NCBI RefSeq assembly: GCF_027942865.1
Contig: NC_134511.1
Location: forward strand, 27,885,390 to 27,949,389
DNA: 64,000 bases
Reading direction: 5' to 3'
Origin: Odontesthes bonariensis
Taxonomy: Eukaryota > Chordata > Actinopteri > Atheriniformes > Atherinopsidae
Position 1 is the stretch's first letter, and every line of letters begins with the position of its first letter. Both the position numbers and the translations under genes were made by a program. A model generated the notes under the pieces. It saw only the letters and a list, made by a program, of their open reading frames with translations, ran no database searches and was not told where the DNA came from. Shown here piece after piece: positions 50,001 to 58,680 of the stretch.

Positions 50001-53000
50001 CGTTGGCAACCCGTCAGCTTCATTCTGTTCTGTTTTTGTCTTTTGAAATTCCTAACAGCCTTGCTCCTGCCCATTTAATAGATCTGTCTTTACAATTGCA
50101 TCCTCAAGAACCCTCAGTGCTTCTGGAAGAGATGTTTTTAATCATACCAAAGGTAAGACCTAAAATCTATGGTAAATGCATCTTTTTCTTATTATGGTCC
50201 AAGTCTATGGAATAGCCTTACAGAAGGCCTGAGAGCCGAGTTGAGCTGAGCCATCAGACATAATGACAATAATGTCAGTGTAAGCTGTGAGTCTCCTCAT
50301 GTATTGCTCACCTCTTTGCAGAAGTCTGATGCAGTTTTTTCTGATTCAAACATCAAGGACCAGTTCTGTCTCTGGTCATCGTAAAACGTGCAATAATTGT
50401 TCAGCTGAACCTACGGGACAACGATAAACATTGCAATATAAAATTTGCCCATTATTTTTACAAAACACTTTAAAACATATGACGTCAGCCCTCGCGGAGG
50501 AAAGCATGAGAGTCATTCAGTTTGTCAGATCATCTGCTTTTATATCGTTGATGACTCAACTAACCATGAAAATGAAGCCCACATGAATCTTGGCAGTGGT
50601 CACTTGTTTCTGTTGGCTCAAGTAGAGAAGAAGCTTGTACTGCAGAAAAAGTAGAAAGTACATTACATTCAAAACAAAAGTCACAACAGTAATCTCAAAC
50701 AAGTGACCAAGTCATAGAGGTCCAACCTCTTTTGTTGTGTGGCTGCCCAGCACAGCTGCCCCCAGCTTTCCTTGCTTCACATATTGTCCATTAATACTGC
50801 ATGAGACAAATGCAACAGACTCACTGAAAGAGTATTTGGGAAACTGTGACTTTAATGAGAGAATTCATTACATCCTCTAATTTTGTAAGATTTGCAAGAA
50901 TTTAAGCAATACTTTAAGATGGTTTTAAACTCACTATCTGAAGGCTTGAACTGCTGAGACAAATAACACAGCAGGAGCACCAGGCGGTAGGGCAGGTTTC
51001 TGATTGACTGGTGCTGTAACCATGTTTAAAGACATTGTTCAGCACAACCTCCACATCACAGCTGGATATGAAGTCCCTGACATCTCAAATCTTAGAGTCT
51101 TACCTGGACTGGAGCTCTTCCTGGGCTGTTTGGGTGCTGTGTACTGGAACGACTCGTTCCCCTGACTTCCTTCCTGGTCTAGTCCAAAAAGGGAAGCCAA
51201 CTTGGCTCTGCAAAGAAAAAAAAAGACAACTAAAAAGACAATCAAACACATTTATGTTTGCCCATAAATATACGACGTACTGTATAGGGTGTGCATATGT
51301 TCATAAAATGAAATCCCAGCCTCAGACATCAAACATGGCCATATCTTTCCTTCTCATAGATTGAACCCTGTTCATGCAAGCCTTTCATCTTCAGGAGCTA
51401 AATTTTAAGTATTCTATCTGCACAAAACCATAGACAAAAATCCATAAAAAACTTAACAGCTGAACATCGAATTTAAGTCCTGAAAAGTGCTATAGAACCA
51501 TATTTTTCCTGGTATTGAAAACAAACCAGTAGATCAACTTACACAACATCGTCAAGCCACAAGACTCAGTGAAACATTAAATGCTAACTGATCAACAGCC
51601 ATAGTTGTGCTGAACAAAACAACTATTTCTACATCATAAAACACTGCAAAAGCACTCCAACATCTTTTAAACCAAAACCTCAACAAGAGCTTTCTATCTT
51701 CTGATGATTCTTTTTTATAATTTTTTTTTTTTTAAAGATTTGTTTAAAGCAATTACCGATCTGGTTATCAAACTAGTAACAAATATTTTTTTCATTTATT
51801 ACTAACCAATAAATCAGTTAGTCATGACCCGACATAGCACTCAGTACAAACCCTTGAAACTCCTTCCACTGGTAATCACCAGTATCTCCCAAAACAGACA
51901 TGTTGAAAGCCCTGAGTCCCTCATCTCCAACAGTAAGGAACTGAGATGAGGAGGAGCAGTCTGTTTGCATATGTGAGCCAGAATCGTTCTCCTGTGCGTT
52001 CCAGCGCAGGGCTACCCTAATCTCTCATCCCCAAGTGCTGTCACACCTGTGTGGTAGATTTCACAGCATAGCAGAAGAAAAAGCGACGCACTCCAGCTTT
52101 CATGCTGGGTCTCAGCTGAGCAGAGATGGGCTGTGGTTGAAGCTTTCCCGTTACTCCTCTAACACGCAGCATGTGAGAGGAATTAGCTGCAAGAAACACT
52201 CCTCCCTCCAGAATAGGCCCTGCATTGGCTGATTGTCCCACAAGCTATCACACAATAGTCATGCAGAAAGCACAGCAAGCTTGCCTGTCTATGAATAAGG
52301 CAAAGCTGTAACTGAGTGTCTCATAGCAAAGTGGCAAAGTACATTTATAGCAAGGGAGTCCGCCTCATAACTAAACGTCACAGTTGTTTTATGCAGCACC
52401 TAAATTAGTTGTCAGCATCAAAACATCATTGATCATGATATTTTATCATTTGAAACCTGAAAAAAAATTGGAAATGTACTATTCAAATGTAAAGAAAATA
52501 AACAATTTCATCACACGATAAGGTATTTAGAGTACTTCGGTTAATTACGACATATAGGAGCTGTCTGCATAACAGACAAAATAGCTAAGTGGTTTAAATA
52601 AGACTGTTAAATCTAATTTAATGCTGACCTGAACCGGCCAAACAGGCTGAAAAGCCTCATTCATGAATACTACTTGGAAGATGACAGTCAGTGGAGGCAT
52701 GTGACAACCGATCAGACCAGAGCAGAGATGCAGTTAATATGAAAGCAGAGGAATTGTATCCAATATAACCTCCGACAATTCTCCGTGAACAACCCATTTA
52801 TCATATTACATTATGCGCTGATTCTTGGCAGCTGACGTTTGCAGATCCGTTACTACATCGACTTCTGAACATCTGTGTGTTGTGCTTTCCAACTTGTTAT
52901 TAGGAACTCCTCAACTATTTATCTAAGGCCCAACTCTTAATAGCAGGTTAAACTTAAATTAATATCAAGGGGGGGTCACTTTTTAATTCACTCATAATTT

Positions 53001-53371
53001 CAACCAACTCAAATCTCACAATTGCTGTTCTTCACTTGGTATCATTGTAAAATTATTTTTAAAAACTAGATAAATCGAAACCTTTTCTAATATTTGACGA
53101 GAGCCAAACAAAATTAGCACATTTAAAACGGATAACCGTTGATTTAAAGCAATTTAAAAAAAATAATAATAATTAAAGCACACGGTTTATTTTTACTTCC
53201 ATTTTCTAGTTCAATTTAAATTTGGACCATAAACGAGAGCAGCTAACATGGGCTAAATACTGGAAAGCTAGTTAGCTCGCAGGATAAAGGGCATTAGCTT
53301 GGTGGATAAAAACAAACTCACCCTCCCGTAGGTGACAAGAAGTCCCCGTCTTCATCATCCCCGCCGAACAT
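18143..53371 (-). CDS. fkbp15: fkbp15: FK506-binding protein 15 (WAFL-type), 29 coding exons, 1194 aa
   Basis: The spliced minus-strand reading frame runs from ATG at 53371 to TGA at 18145-18143. The 29 exons sum to 3585 nt and every intron phase matches, with GT donors and AG acceptors throughout. Domain order is a short leader (about residues 1-51), a WH1-like domain (52-159), an FKBP-type fold (160-280), a Ser/Pro/Gln-rich linker (281-469), a long coiled coil (470-916) and an acidic tail (917-1194). Mammalian FKBP15 is about 1219 aa with the same order and ends in the same type of motif ([11 protein letters not shown], then acidic residues and DWLN here). From family knowledge it is an endosome- and actin-associated adaptor. 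Its introns carry most of the mobile elements in the window. Fish may have two fkbp15 paralogues, and I cannot say which one this is. The separate blocks below give exon coordinates. Confidence 0.95.
18853..18898. repeat. (TA)n(TG)n(AG)n microsatellite in fkbp15 intron 27
   Basis: Short AT run followed by GCGC, TG and AG dinucleotides. Confidence 0.8.
20300..20400. repeat. Dispersed repeat fragment (SINE- or hAT-like)
   Basis: The phrase GGAGGTAGAGTGGTCATCTT and CCAACCAGAAGGTTGGC match a common fish dispersed repeat, related to 29690-29888. It is not a functional tRNA gene. Confidence 0.45.
20470..21533 (+). mobile_element. L2-type LINE, 3' part, in fkbp15 intron 26
   Basis: Reads [40 protein letters not shown] and YKALND, the end of the L2 reverse-transcriptase protein, then a long 3' UTR ending in GAATTGAATTGAAT. 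Frameshifts follow and the 5' end is missing, as usual for LINE copies. Confidence 0.82.
21748..35155 (-). CDS. fkbp15: fkbp15 exons 18-26: central coiled coil
   Basis: Exons are 35061-35155, 32744-32846, 27752-27923, 24805-24941, 24443-24598, 23106-23258, 22898-22990, 22644-22757 and 21748-21855. The translation is Gln/Glu/Lys/Leu-rich with heptad-like spacing, for example [40 protein letters not shown] and KLTQLQEK. It closes with [20 protein letters not shown], which matches the conserved end of the FKBP15 coiled coil. All phases agree. The region is the SMC/myosin-like rod expected for oligomerisation. Introns between these exons hold a Harbinger MITE (23457), a Harbinger relic with an inserted element (25422-27682), a solo LTR, an unclassified element (31578) and an R2/R4-like LINE. 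Confidence 0.93.
21856..22643. other. fkbp15 intron 25
   Basis: No recognisable element. Confidence 0.4.
23457..24217. mobile_element. Harbinger-type MITE, 761 bp, TSD TAA, in fkbp15 intron 22
   Basis: The terminal 37 bp at each end are identical inverted repeats beginning GGTGCTGTTTACACATACCC. TAA is duplicated at 23454-23456 and 24218-24220. No coding part recognised. The perfect long ends suggest a fairly young insertion. Confidence 0.88.
25602..26273 (+). mobile_element. MADF-only Harbinger-type element (copy C), TSD TTA
   Basis: 672 bp, TTA at 25599-25601 and 26274-26276. The left terminus is partly changed (AGGCGGATTTACAG) and the right reads CATGCTAGAGCCT. From ATG at 25759 the plus frame gives [37 protein letters not shown] and [18 protein letters not shown], a MADF domain, with two in-frame stops. 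The related Harbinger copy at 43459 preserves the empty site. Confidence 0.85.
26460..27180 (+). pseudogene. HARBI1-like transposase relic in Harbinger C
   Basis: N-terminal [17 protein letters not shown] and, after a shift, [18 protein letters not shown]. Then [35 protein letters not shown], with the first catalytic Asp in GAIDCTHI. The middle of the DDE domain is deleted: IKGP is followed directly by the [13 protein letters not shown] region in another frame. Not functional. Confidence 0.8.
27924..29509. other. fkbp15 intron 19, right of exon 20: no recognised element
   Basis: AT-rich intron sequence with no element I can name. Confidence 0.4.
29510..29690 (+). mobile_element. L2-type LINE 3' fragment
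   Basis: Reads [20 protein letters not shown] then NLKTFLF, the usual C-terminus of fish L2 protein. Confidence 0.6.
29691..30690. repeat. Dispersed SINE/hAT-like repeat split by a solo LTR
   Basis: The two halves (29691-29893 and 30588-30690) match the start (GTCAGGAGGAAGAGCAGTCA) and end (AAGTGCTACATAAATGCAGT) of one common fish repeat. The intervening 694 bp look like a solo LTR. Confidence 0.6.
29894..30587. mobile_element. Solo LTR, about 694 bp, TSD GTGTA
   Basis: Starts TGTCACACGGTGAGGTC and ends near CAGGTCTGA. GTGTA is repeated at 29889-29893 and 30588-30592. The content is T-rich and non-coding. The expected CA terminus is not clean, so it is called by its duplication and LTR-like start. 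Confidence 0.6.
30736..30958 (+). mobile_element. LINE 3' tail fragment
   Basis: Contains CCTGTGATGGACTGGCGACC, TGTCCACGGTGTACGCTGCC and CTCGCCCAATGACAGCT, then ends in ATGGATGGA, a very common fish LINE 3' region. Confidence 0.6.
31578..32550. mobile_element. DNA transposon, 973 bp, TSD CCACAAAGG, fkbp15 intron 19
   Basis: Ends TAGCCTGG and CCAGGCTA, with CCACAAAGG at 31569-31577 and 32551-32559. Near the ends CCCATGCTGCTTTGCGC recurs in inverted form (32385-32410). A 7-9 bp duplication could fit hAT, P or Mutator types; I cannot assign it. Confidence 0.75.
33149..33182. repeat. (AT)-rich microsatellite at a LINE 3' end
   Basis: ATATATACATATATATATAT-type run directly adjoining the LINE's 3' terminus. 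Confidence 0.8.
33183..34430 (-). pseudogene. R2/R4-like LINE with restriction-like endonuclease, 5'-truncated
   Basis: Minus strand reads [12 protein letters not shown] (reverse-transcriptase YxDD motif), [50 protein letters not shown], a degenerate zinc-binding stretch and [11 protein letters not shown], the PD of a PD-(D/E)XK endonuclease. The following VIGV has Gly where related copies, as I remember them, have Asp. Frameshifts are present. The copy starts just before the YxDD motif, which is typical 5' truncation. Confidence 0.8.
34507..34984. mobile_element. hAT-type MITE, 478 bp, TSD GTCTAATC, fkbp15 intron 18
   Basis: Ends CAGGGGTCTTCAACG and TGTTGAAGACCTCTG. GTCTAATC is duplicated at 34499-34506 and 34985-34992. 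Confidence 0.88.
35442..36116 (-). mobile_element. Deleted Harbinger element, 675 bp, TSD TAA
   Basis: Ends GGCTACCTTTACACGGAAACG and (inverted) GGGGCACTTTACACGGAAACG, with TAA at 35439-35441 and 36117-36119. A minus-strand frame (35843 to 35529) starts [20 protein letters not shown] and has [20 protein letters not shown], the Harbinger transposase N-terminal region. It ends before any catalytic part. Confidence 0.82.
36700..37800 (+). pseudogene. L2-type LINE, endonuclease part
   Basis: Plus strand reads [40 protein letters not shown] and [10 protein letters not shown], the C-terminal part of an L2-type apurinic endonuclease (SDHC motif) and its linker, with upstream [14 protein letters not shown] in another frame. 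Frame breaks are frequent; the reverse transcriptase is lost. Confidence 0.72.
39856..41453 (+). mobile_element. PIF/Harbinger element E, 1598 bp, TSD AGT
   Basis: Ends GGCCCTCATTTATCAA and TTGATAAATGAGGGCC are perfect inverted repeats, with AGT at 39853-39855 and 41454-41456. A transposase fragment lies inside at 40199-40524, and a long poly-C tract at 40946-40965. Confidence 0.88.
40199..40524 (+). pseudogene. HARBI1-like transposase C-terminal fragment
   Basis: Reads [20 protein letters not shown] and, one frame over, [20 protein letters not shown] and [12 protein letters not shown], the usual end of Harbinger transposase (AH..TR..VER..G and C..LHN motifs). The first catalytic residues are absent. 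Confidence 0.75.
42290..48044 (-). CDS. fkbp15: fkbp15 exons 10-17: Ser/Pro/Gln-rich linker and start of coiled coil
   Basis: Exons are 47902-48044, 47762-47810, 47544-47660, 43176-43257, 42989-43095, 42821-42890, 42476-42585 and 42290-42388. Conserved landmarks are [56 protein letters not shown] and [15 protein letters not shown], each matching FKBP15 in order. Phases run 2, 0, 0, 1, 0, 1, 0, 0 after each exon and all fit. Intron 12 (43258-47543) is swollen by a nested Harbinger/hAT/MITE stack and a second hAT relic. Confidence 0.92.
44786..45918. mobile_element. hAT non-autonomous element, 1133 bp, TSD ATACAATC
   Basis: Ends TAGGGATGTCC and GGACATCCCTA, with ATACAATC duplicated at 44778-44785 and 45919-45926. 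Near the right end GATCACGTGATCGGATCGGG repeats. It contains a MITE at 45509-45686. Confidence 0.9.
45509..45686. mobile_element. MITE nested in the hAT, about 178 bp
   Basis: Ends CCATAGACATAA and TTATGTCTATGG, with TTGAGA beside both ends. No coding content. Confidence 0.7.
46261..47457 (+). mobile_element. hAT relic with BED zinc-finger remnant
   Basis: Begins CAGAGATGGGGACTCGAG and closes with GTGAACATGTCTG; both ends carry GACTTGAGACTTGACTTGGA arrays known from fish hAT repeats. Around 46590-46680 a frame reads [14 protein letters not shown], the His end of a BED finger. Flanks are AT runs so the duplication is unclear. Confidence 0.7.
47458..47480. repeat. (AT)n microsatellite
   Basis: AT dinucleotide run beside the hAT right end. 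Confidence 0.8.
48209..49480 (-). CDS. fkbp15: fkbp15 exons 7-9: FKBP (peptidyl-prolyl isomerase-like) domain
   Basis: Exons are 49331-49480, 49150-49218 and 48209-48352, all phase 0. Reading in order they give [70 protein letters not shown] and [15 protein letters not shown]. The FKBP pocket residues are visible: Tyr of VYTGW, Phe-Asp of MFDSN, Val-Ile and Trp of VIKGW, Tyr of LAYG and Phe of LIFE. This is closer to a canonical FKBP12-type pocket than the mammalian FKBP15 domain as I remember it. The domain could therefore bind FK506-like ligands or isomerise prolyl bonds, but that is inference. Confidence 0.93.
49545..50270 (+). mobile_element. L2-type LINE fragment, fkbp15 intron 6
   Basis: Reads [37 protein letters not shown] and [18 protein letters not shown] in shifted frames, the tail of L2 reverse transcriptase. 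Frame breaks present. Confidence 0.7.
50312..53371 (-). CDS. fkbp15: fkbp15 exons 1-6: N-terminal leader and WH1-like domain
   Basis: Exons are 53322-53371, 51104-51207, 50935-51013, 50727-50796, 50565-50639 and 50312-50410. Exon 1 starts [16 protein letters not shown], and exon 2 carries LASLFGLDQ and FQYTAPKQP, both hallmarks of FKBP15. Exons 3-6 encode the WH1/EVH1-like segment, with [25 protein letters not shown] and [17 protein letters not shown]. In mammals this region is thought to contact actin regulators. The first ATG is followed directly by the conserved leader, so the start is secure. Intron 6 holds an L2-type LINE fragment at 49545-50270. Confidence 0.93.
51208..53321. other. fkbp15 intron 1
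   Basis: 2.1 kb, AT-rich; no transposon or conserved element recognised. Confidence 0.5.
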
Positions 53372-53701
53372 CTTTAAAGTTTGCAACTTTCTCTTATCAA
53401 ATAAAACAAACACACTAAATGAGATAGCTGTTTTACATGACCAGTTTGTGACTTCCTTTTCCTGTTTGAGGTGGAATCAGCTGACTTTCCACCTGATCCC
53501 CACACATGTACCAACATCAACCACTGGAGGCGCTAAAGACTACTACAGGATTTTAGGTCATTGCTGGTCATTGTTGCTTCAAGCTCAAATGAGATATGAC
53601 TTTAGTAACTCTTTCTTTTTATTTCATGTGCCATTTAAAGTAAAGTCAGCAAATATGCACAAAAGGGTCTCTTTAGCTTTGAAAACACTTGTTTAGATTA
53701 A

Positions 53702-53707
53702 TTTATT
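53702..53707 (-). terminator. Candidate fgf17 polyadenylation signal
   Basis: AATAAA on the minus strand about 290 nt after the fgf17 stop and before the fkbp15 start. It is the only such hexamer I noticed in this short gap. Confidence 0.35.
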
Positions 53708-53995
53708 CAAAGCCATTTTCAAACTTTCCAATTTCTCTGACAAACCAATGAAGACTGAATTCAGCATATTTGGAAATGAGAAAAAGAATGACGCAAGCCA
53801 ATGCATACAACACAGAACAGTTTACATAAAATCCATCTGCTTTACTCTTTTCACTATTTACATGTAATCACTTTACAGCAATATTACTATATTTCTTATG
53901 AAATTTGAGTTATCATTTACTTATCAAAAATATACAAAAATAAAATAGCATCTACTTCTTCCAACAACACAAATGTCCATTGCTTTTGCTGCATG

Positions 53996-56900
53996 TTAGG
54001 AAGAGGTATGTGATTTCCTGTTCCGCTTTGCTCGACGTGCGGATGGAAATCGAATGAACTCAAAGTGTTTGCTTTGGTCCGTGTTGGGGAAGGGAGGTGG
54101 GCCTGTGTGAAGTCTCTTGATGAAATGGACCTCTCTCTGGTTCTCCCTCGTCCTGGAGGCTTTGATGGGCCTCCCTTTCCTGGTGAAAGCCACATACCAG
54201 CCCTCATACCTAGCATTCTGCAGGGCTGTATAATTGTTCTCCAGAACTATCTCTGTGAAAATACAGTCCCTGCTCCGGCCGTTGGGCTGCATGAGGAGAC
54301 AGAAAGGTTTCTTCTGTTAAAGCCGGACAGAAATGGGTTTAATGTGTTCTGATTTATTTAAATACACACCAAAGAACAGGATAACTTGATCTTTTTATAA
54401 TCTACTTAAAATGAGATCATAGCACTCAGGGTAAAGGAATAATTTATTCTGTATGCAAAAAAAAAATCTTTAAAAAAAAAAAATCGTTTTCTTAATGCAT
54501 TCAGTTATTGCATTCAGTAATAATATTTGCAAACATCATGTTTGTGACACTAAAGTTGTACAAGAAACCATTCAGATCTCAAGTATAAATTTTGAATTTA
54601 AATGTATCTGCCATAACTTTATTTCATATGAAGCAGATGTCAAATAACTCCTTTTTAATTGGTTTTGATATTTCATAAACTGTATCTTTCCATTAGATAT
54701 AAAGCTGTGGCTTGCCCTTGCGGTTTTGTCTAAGGCCATAACAAACTTCCACGGTTGTGCCTCTAGAGCTTGTAACAATATTTGAGAACAAAGTCTCTTT
54801 GTCAGTACAATGTTTTCATGCATTAAACCTAAGCACATTTTATTAACTTCTAATACAGACACACTAACTGTTTTAAGACACTGTGATAGTAAAGCTAGCC
54901 ATTTACCAGCTGAGTTTCAGAGTAAGCGAACAGGTTTTAAGAGTGGTATCTATCAACCCATGTAAGAAAAAGTGTAAAAAATGTCCCAAAGATCAGGCAA
55001 TTCATTTAGTGTTTCCAGTTCACTGAGCTTGGACTCCTGACTACTGTAGACTGGAAAAGCTCATCAAAAAGTGGACAGCTAGCTGATAAAGATTTGGATT
55101 CAGACTGTTTAGGCTGAATAATATTGGCTGTAATTAGTTCAGTTTTCTCCCTTATATTACATTTAAAATCGAAGTGCTATATAATTGCATCTAAATGGCT
55201 TGTCTTAGTTAAATGTCCTCTCAGCAATTTATACTAAATTAAGCTGGCTTCATATCTGTTGTACACAATGATTAAGAGTTGCACTGGTTTCCTCATCTGA
55301 CCCTTGGTGAAAAAATGTATTTAAAAAATGTAAAACTGTCAATTAAGCAATGAAATATAGATTTATAAACATATGACACACACAGTATAGTTTAGTGTTT
55401 TACAGGTTGTGATTTACGTGTAGAAACAACAGCAGCAAATCTCACCTAATCAACAAACTGCCACAGAAAGAGTGTAAGAGCTACATAGCTAAGTAGTTTC
55501 AAGTCCATCCTTACTTATCATATGGAAACACATAAAAAGACTTTTCCATGATAGACTAACTTAATACAGTAATACGCTGTCTTATGAATCTGGTCTGTCA
55601 ATTTCTTATCTCTAAACAGATATCATATAAGCAGCAGTCTAAACATTTTAAACCAATGATATGAAATAGATTTATGACTTGTCATGTCAGCCAGATATGA
55701 AAGCCCATCTTTTCCATTTCCATGAAGGAAGTGGACAGTTGACTTATGTCAAAACATACACAGTCGGAGGACAATGGGAGGGTACTTTCCCCTCATTGCT
55801 GTCAGACTTGGCCAATAAGACTGAGTTACTATCACTCAACCCTGTGAGGATTCTATTTTTCCAGAAAGCTAGAACATCATGTTCTGGATTAACTAAAAAG
55901 TTATATGACCACAGTGACTGCAGATTTATGACAGTTTAAAGTTGTAGCTCAGAGTCACACTGTATATTTGGTTTATTTTGATGAGGTGTGGACTGCACAG
56001 TAAGCTCACTGAAGAAGATTGTATTCCAAAAGTGATTCATTTGTGCTTACTGTTCTCTATTGAGGTGATGACTACAGAACTTTCTGTTCACTCACAAAGC
56101 CTCTGAGGTGAAAAACCTCACATTGGGAACACTGGCAGCACTGAGGGGTGTTCAGAGAACATTTAATTGGGGTTCTAATTTTGAGATACTGTTCACCTTT
56201 ATTTAGAGTATATTTGTTTATGCTTGCTACAACAGACATGGCTGGATAATGGCAGACATTATCATAATGTAAGTCAAGTTTTCTTTTTATCTCTTTGTTG
56301 TTACAACATTAATTCAAAACTTTATTAAACATTTTAAAAACAAATGTCAAGTTTGAATACTTAGATATATATATATATGCAAAATCCACCGTGTACCCCA
56401 ACAATGGAAATTCAGAAATGTATTTACCTTCCCAACAAGTTTCCCCTTCTGGTTCATGCAGAGGTAGCGCCCACTTTCTGCACCTCTTATTCTCACTCGA
56501 CTGCCAAAGGTGTCTGTCTCAACAAACAGGCGAGCTGCAATAAAGACAAGAGAGCTGAAAAACTCTGAAAAATCTTTGCTGCAAAGAATTTGCTTTTATA
56601 CTCCTCCAGTTAGTCCCTCATTTTATCAAGTGGATATCCTCTCGTTTGAGTTAAAAGTCTGGACTTAAAGTCAAAGCACCAACTGATTAACACAATTGAT
56701 TTCTCTGAACATTAAAGTACTGTGTTGGAAGTAGAATATACACTCTTAATTGATTTTATCCAGCAGTTGATTATGGTCATTGGGCATTAAAACAACCTTG
56801 TGTATTGGGGCTATAAAGACAAAGGGCTTGTCCTAATCAGCCGCTAATTTGCCAGACGATGGCTTCATGGATACAGCAGGGTGGCTAAATTAGCATACAG

Positions 56901-58201
56901 TCCTGAAAACAGCTCACAAAGGGAGGGACAGGCAGGCTGGAGGTGAAACTGCTGGTTGTGCCTGAGGACATCAGTTCACAGCAGGGATTTTGTGGCTGTG
57001 CTGTCGGTGACTGCAAAATGGAAGCTTTTCACTTAATTCCTCTGAGAAAACTCTTTACTTATCCTTGTCCTTCATTGTAGGTCAATCTACCAAACTCTAC
57101 CAAGTTGTGAAAGCATTTGTTTAAAAATGTACCGATAGCCATACCATTTGGCTCTGAATAAATCTAATTGCTATGTCATATATGCTGAAAGGCCAACTTA
57201 AATATAAACATTAAATGAAACAAAACAATGTAAATATGAGTCCAAACAAGCCCCAATTTGTACCTACCATTTATTGCCAGCCCACGTATAACAAAGTACT
57301 CTGAAATAGGCTACTCTGAACACAAAACATTCCAAATATTCTGAAATAGTTCAACAAGTTACTGCTAATGCTACTAAAGTTACATATTGATGTGTCAATA
57401 CTAATAAGCCTGTTTCAAAATAAACAATGTACCACTTTTTTTTTAGTAGACTTATGCCTTTAAACTACCTGAAGTGGCTCAAGTTACTTTAATGCAAGCT
57501 ACATTTGACAGGCCTTACGAGCAGCTTATGGAGGATGCAAGTTTATTTCAATCATCACATCATGTACTTTTTAAACACAGTAGCAACAGATAAGAGGGCG
57601 ACATAAAACAGCAGCCTGAGGTCAGCTCTTACCGTACAGATTTCCATCCTCGGCAGTGGCGGTGACTCTTTTGCCCTGAATCTGGACATGTTTCCCGCTG
57701 GTGCGGCTGTAGAGCTGGTAAACTCTGACCTGCCGGCGACTGAGCTGGTCCGTCACTGCGCCCTGCGTCCTCACATACTGGTTAAAATTAGGAGACGGGT
57801 GATTCTCCCCCTTTTTTATGCAAAGGGAAAAATAAAATACATAATTTTGTCTCTCTAGTCTGGGATAAATAAACGTACTGCTACTGTTACAACCACCAAA
57901 AACAGGTTAAAGCTTACAAATCTTTTAACTCGGCACATCACACTAATATCTGATATAGCTATCTTATTACAACTTCCTCTGTTTCTTCAACGATCTTTAC
58001 TTGCGTTGTATGATTTACAAGGTTGAATACGTTTTCTTACCTGAGTGTGACACCACAGGACAAAAAAATTAAAAGATCTGCAAAAGCAAGAATAAATAAA
58101 TGAGTTATTATAAAGAAACCATTTAGTGGCAATGATACAAGCAGTGTTGAGCCCTGTCAGTCGACTTACAAGTAAATACAGCGCTGGTTTATTCCATACA
58201 T
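53996..58201 (-). CDS. fgf17: fgf17: fibroblast growth factor 17, five coding exons, 214 aa
   Basis: Coding exons are 58170-58201, 58041-58077, 57633-57810, 56428-56534 and 53996-54286. They total 645 nt with all phases consistent, and the 37-nt second exon is typical of the FGF8/17/18 group. Residues 1-24 form a hydrophobic signal peptide ending CHTQ, followed by [20 protein letters not shown]. The beta-trefoil core includes [49 protein letters not shown] and [17 protein letters not shown]. The basic tail (RRAKRNRK) resembles FGF17. The [13 protein letters not shown] stretch and the HFIKRL...PPFPN region separate FGF17 from FGF8, FGF18 and FGF24. From family knowledge it is a secreted ligand of FGF receptors acting in midbrain-hindbrain and forebrain patterning. 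Its 3' end lies about 0.6 kb from the fkbp15 start on the same strand. Confidence 0.93.
54287..56427. other. fgf17 intron 4
   Basis: About 2.1 kb of AT-rich sequence with no clear repeat. Conserved enhancers cannot be judged without an alignment. Confidence 0.5.
56535..57632. other. fgf17 intron 3
   Basis: About 1.1 kb, no recognisable element. Confidence 0.5.
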
Positions 58202-58680
58202 TCTCCTCGTTATTTCATTCGATAAAAAGATGGATTCTTGAGGCAGACAAATGCCACGAGGATGCTATAAATAAATCCAACAGTTCAAATTGTTGCACTT
58301 TTGGTCTGTCCATCCAAACCAAAAAAGCCTGTGATTTCTCCCGGAGGAGTTAACTCCTCTCACATATATCAAAAACCTGATCCAGCCGAATGGGTACTGA
58401 GGAGCTCTTTAACAGATCCGCGCAGCGCATGGAAATCAAATACATCCATAACAGAAAGCCTGTTAAGTTTGTATTTACATCACTGGCGTTGAAAAGGTGG
58501 GAGATTCCAGCTCGGTGCACGTCTGCTTGGGTTAATTCCAGGTTTTTAAAAAGCCCTCTGTCTCACTGGGATCCAGGGTTGCTCACTGGCTTAATGTTAA
58601 AAGGCAAAAGTCCCTCCCTGAAATCTTTTTTGTCGAGGGTGGGCATAGCACAGAACCCCTAATGATGATTTAATAGGGAG
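58202..58680 (-). promoter_or_regulatory. fgf17 5' UTR / promoter-proximal region
   Basis: Immediately upstream of the fgf17 start codon and free of repeats. Includes a perfect 16-bp palindrome GAGGAGTTAACTCCTC at 58344-58359. No clear TATA box was identified, so the transcription start is not set. Confidence 0.35.

Noticed and set aside
53996-58201. Alternative names fgf8b, fgf18 or fgf24
   Set aside because: [21 protein letters not shown] and the PPFPN tail fit FGF17 better than the other members of this group.
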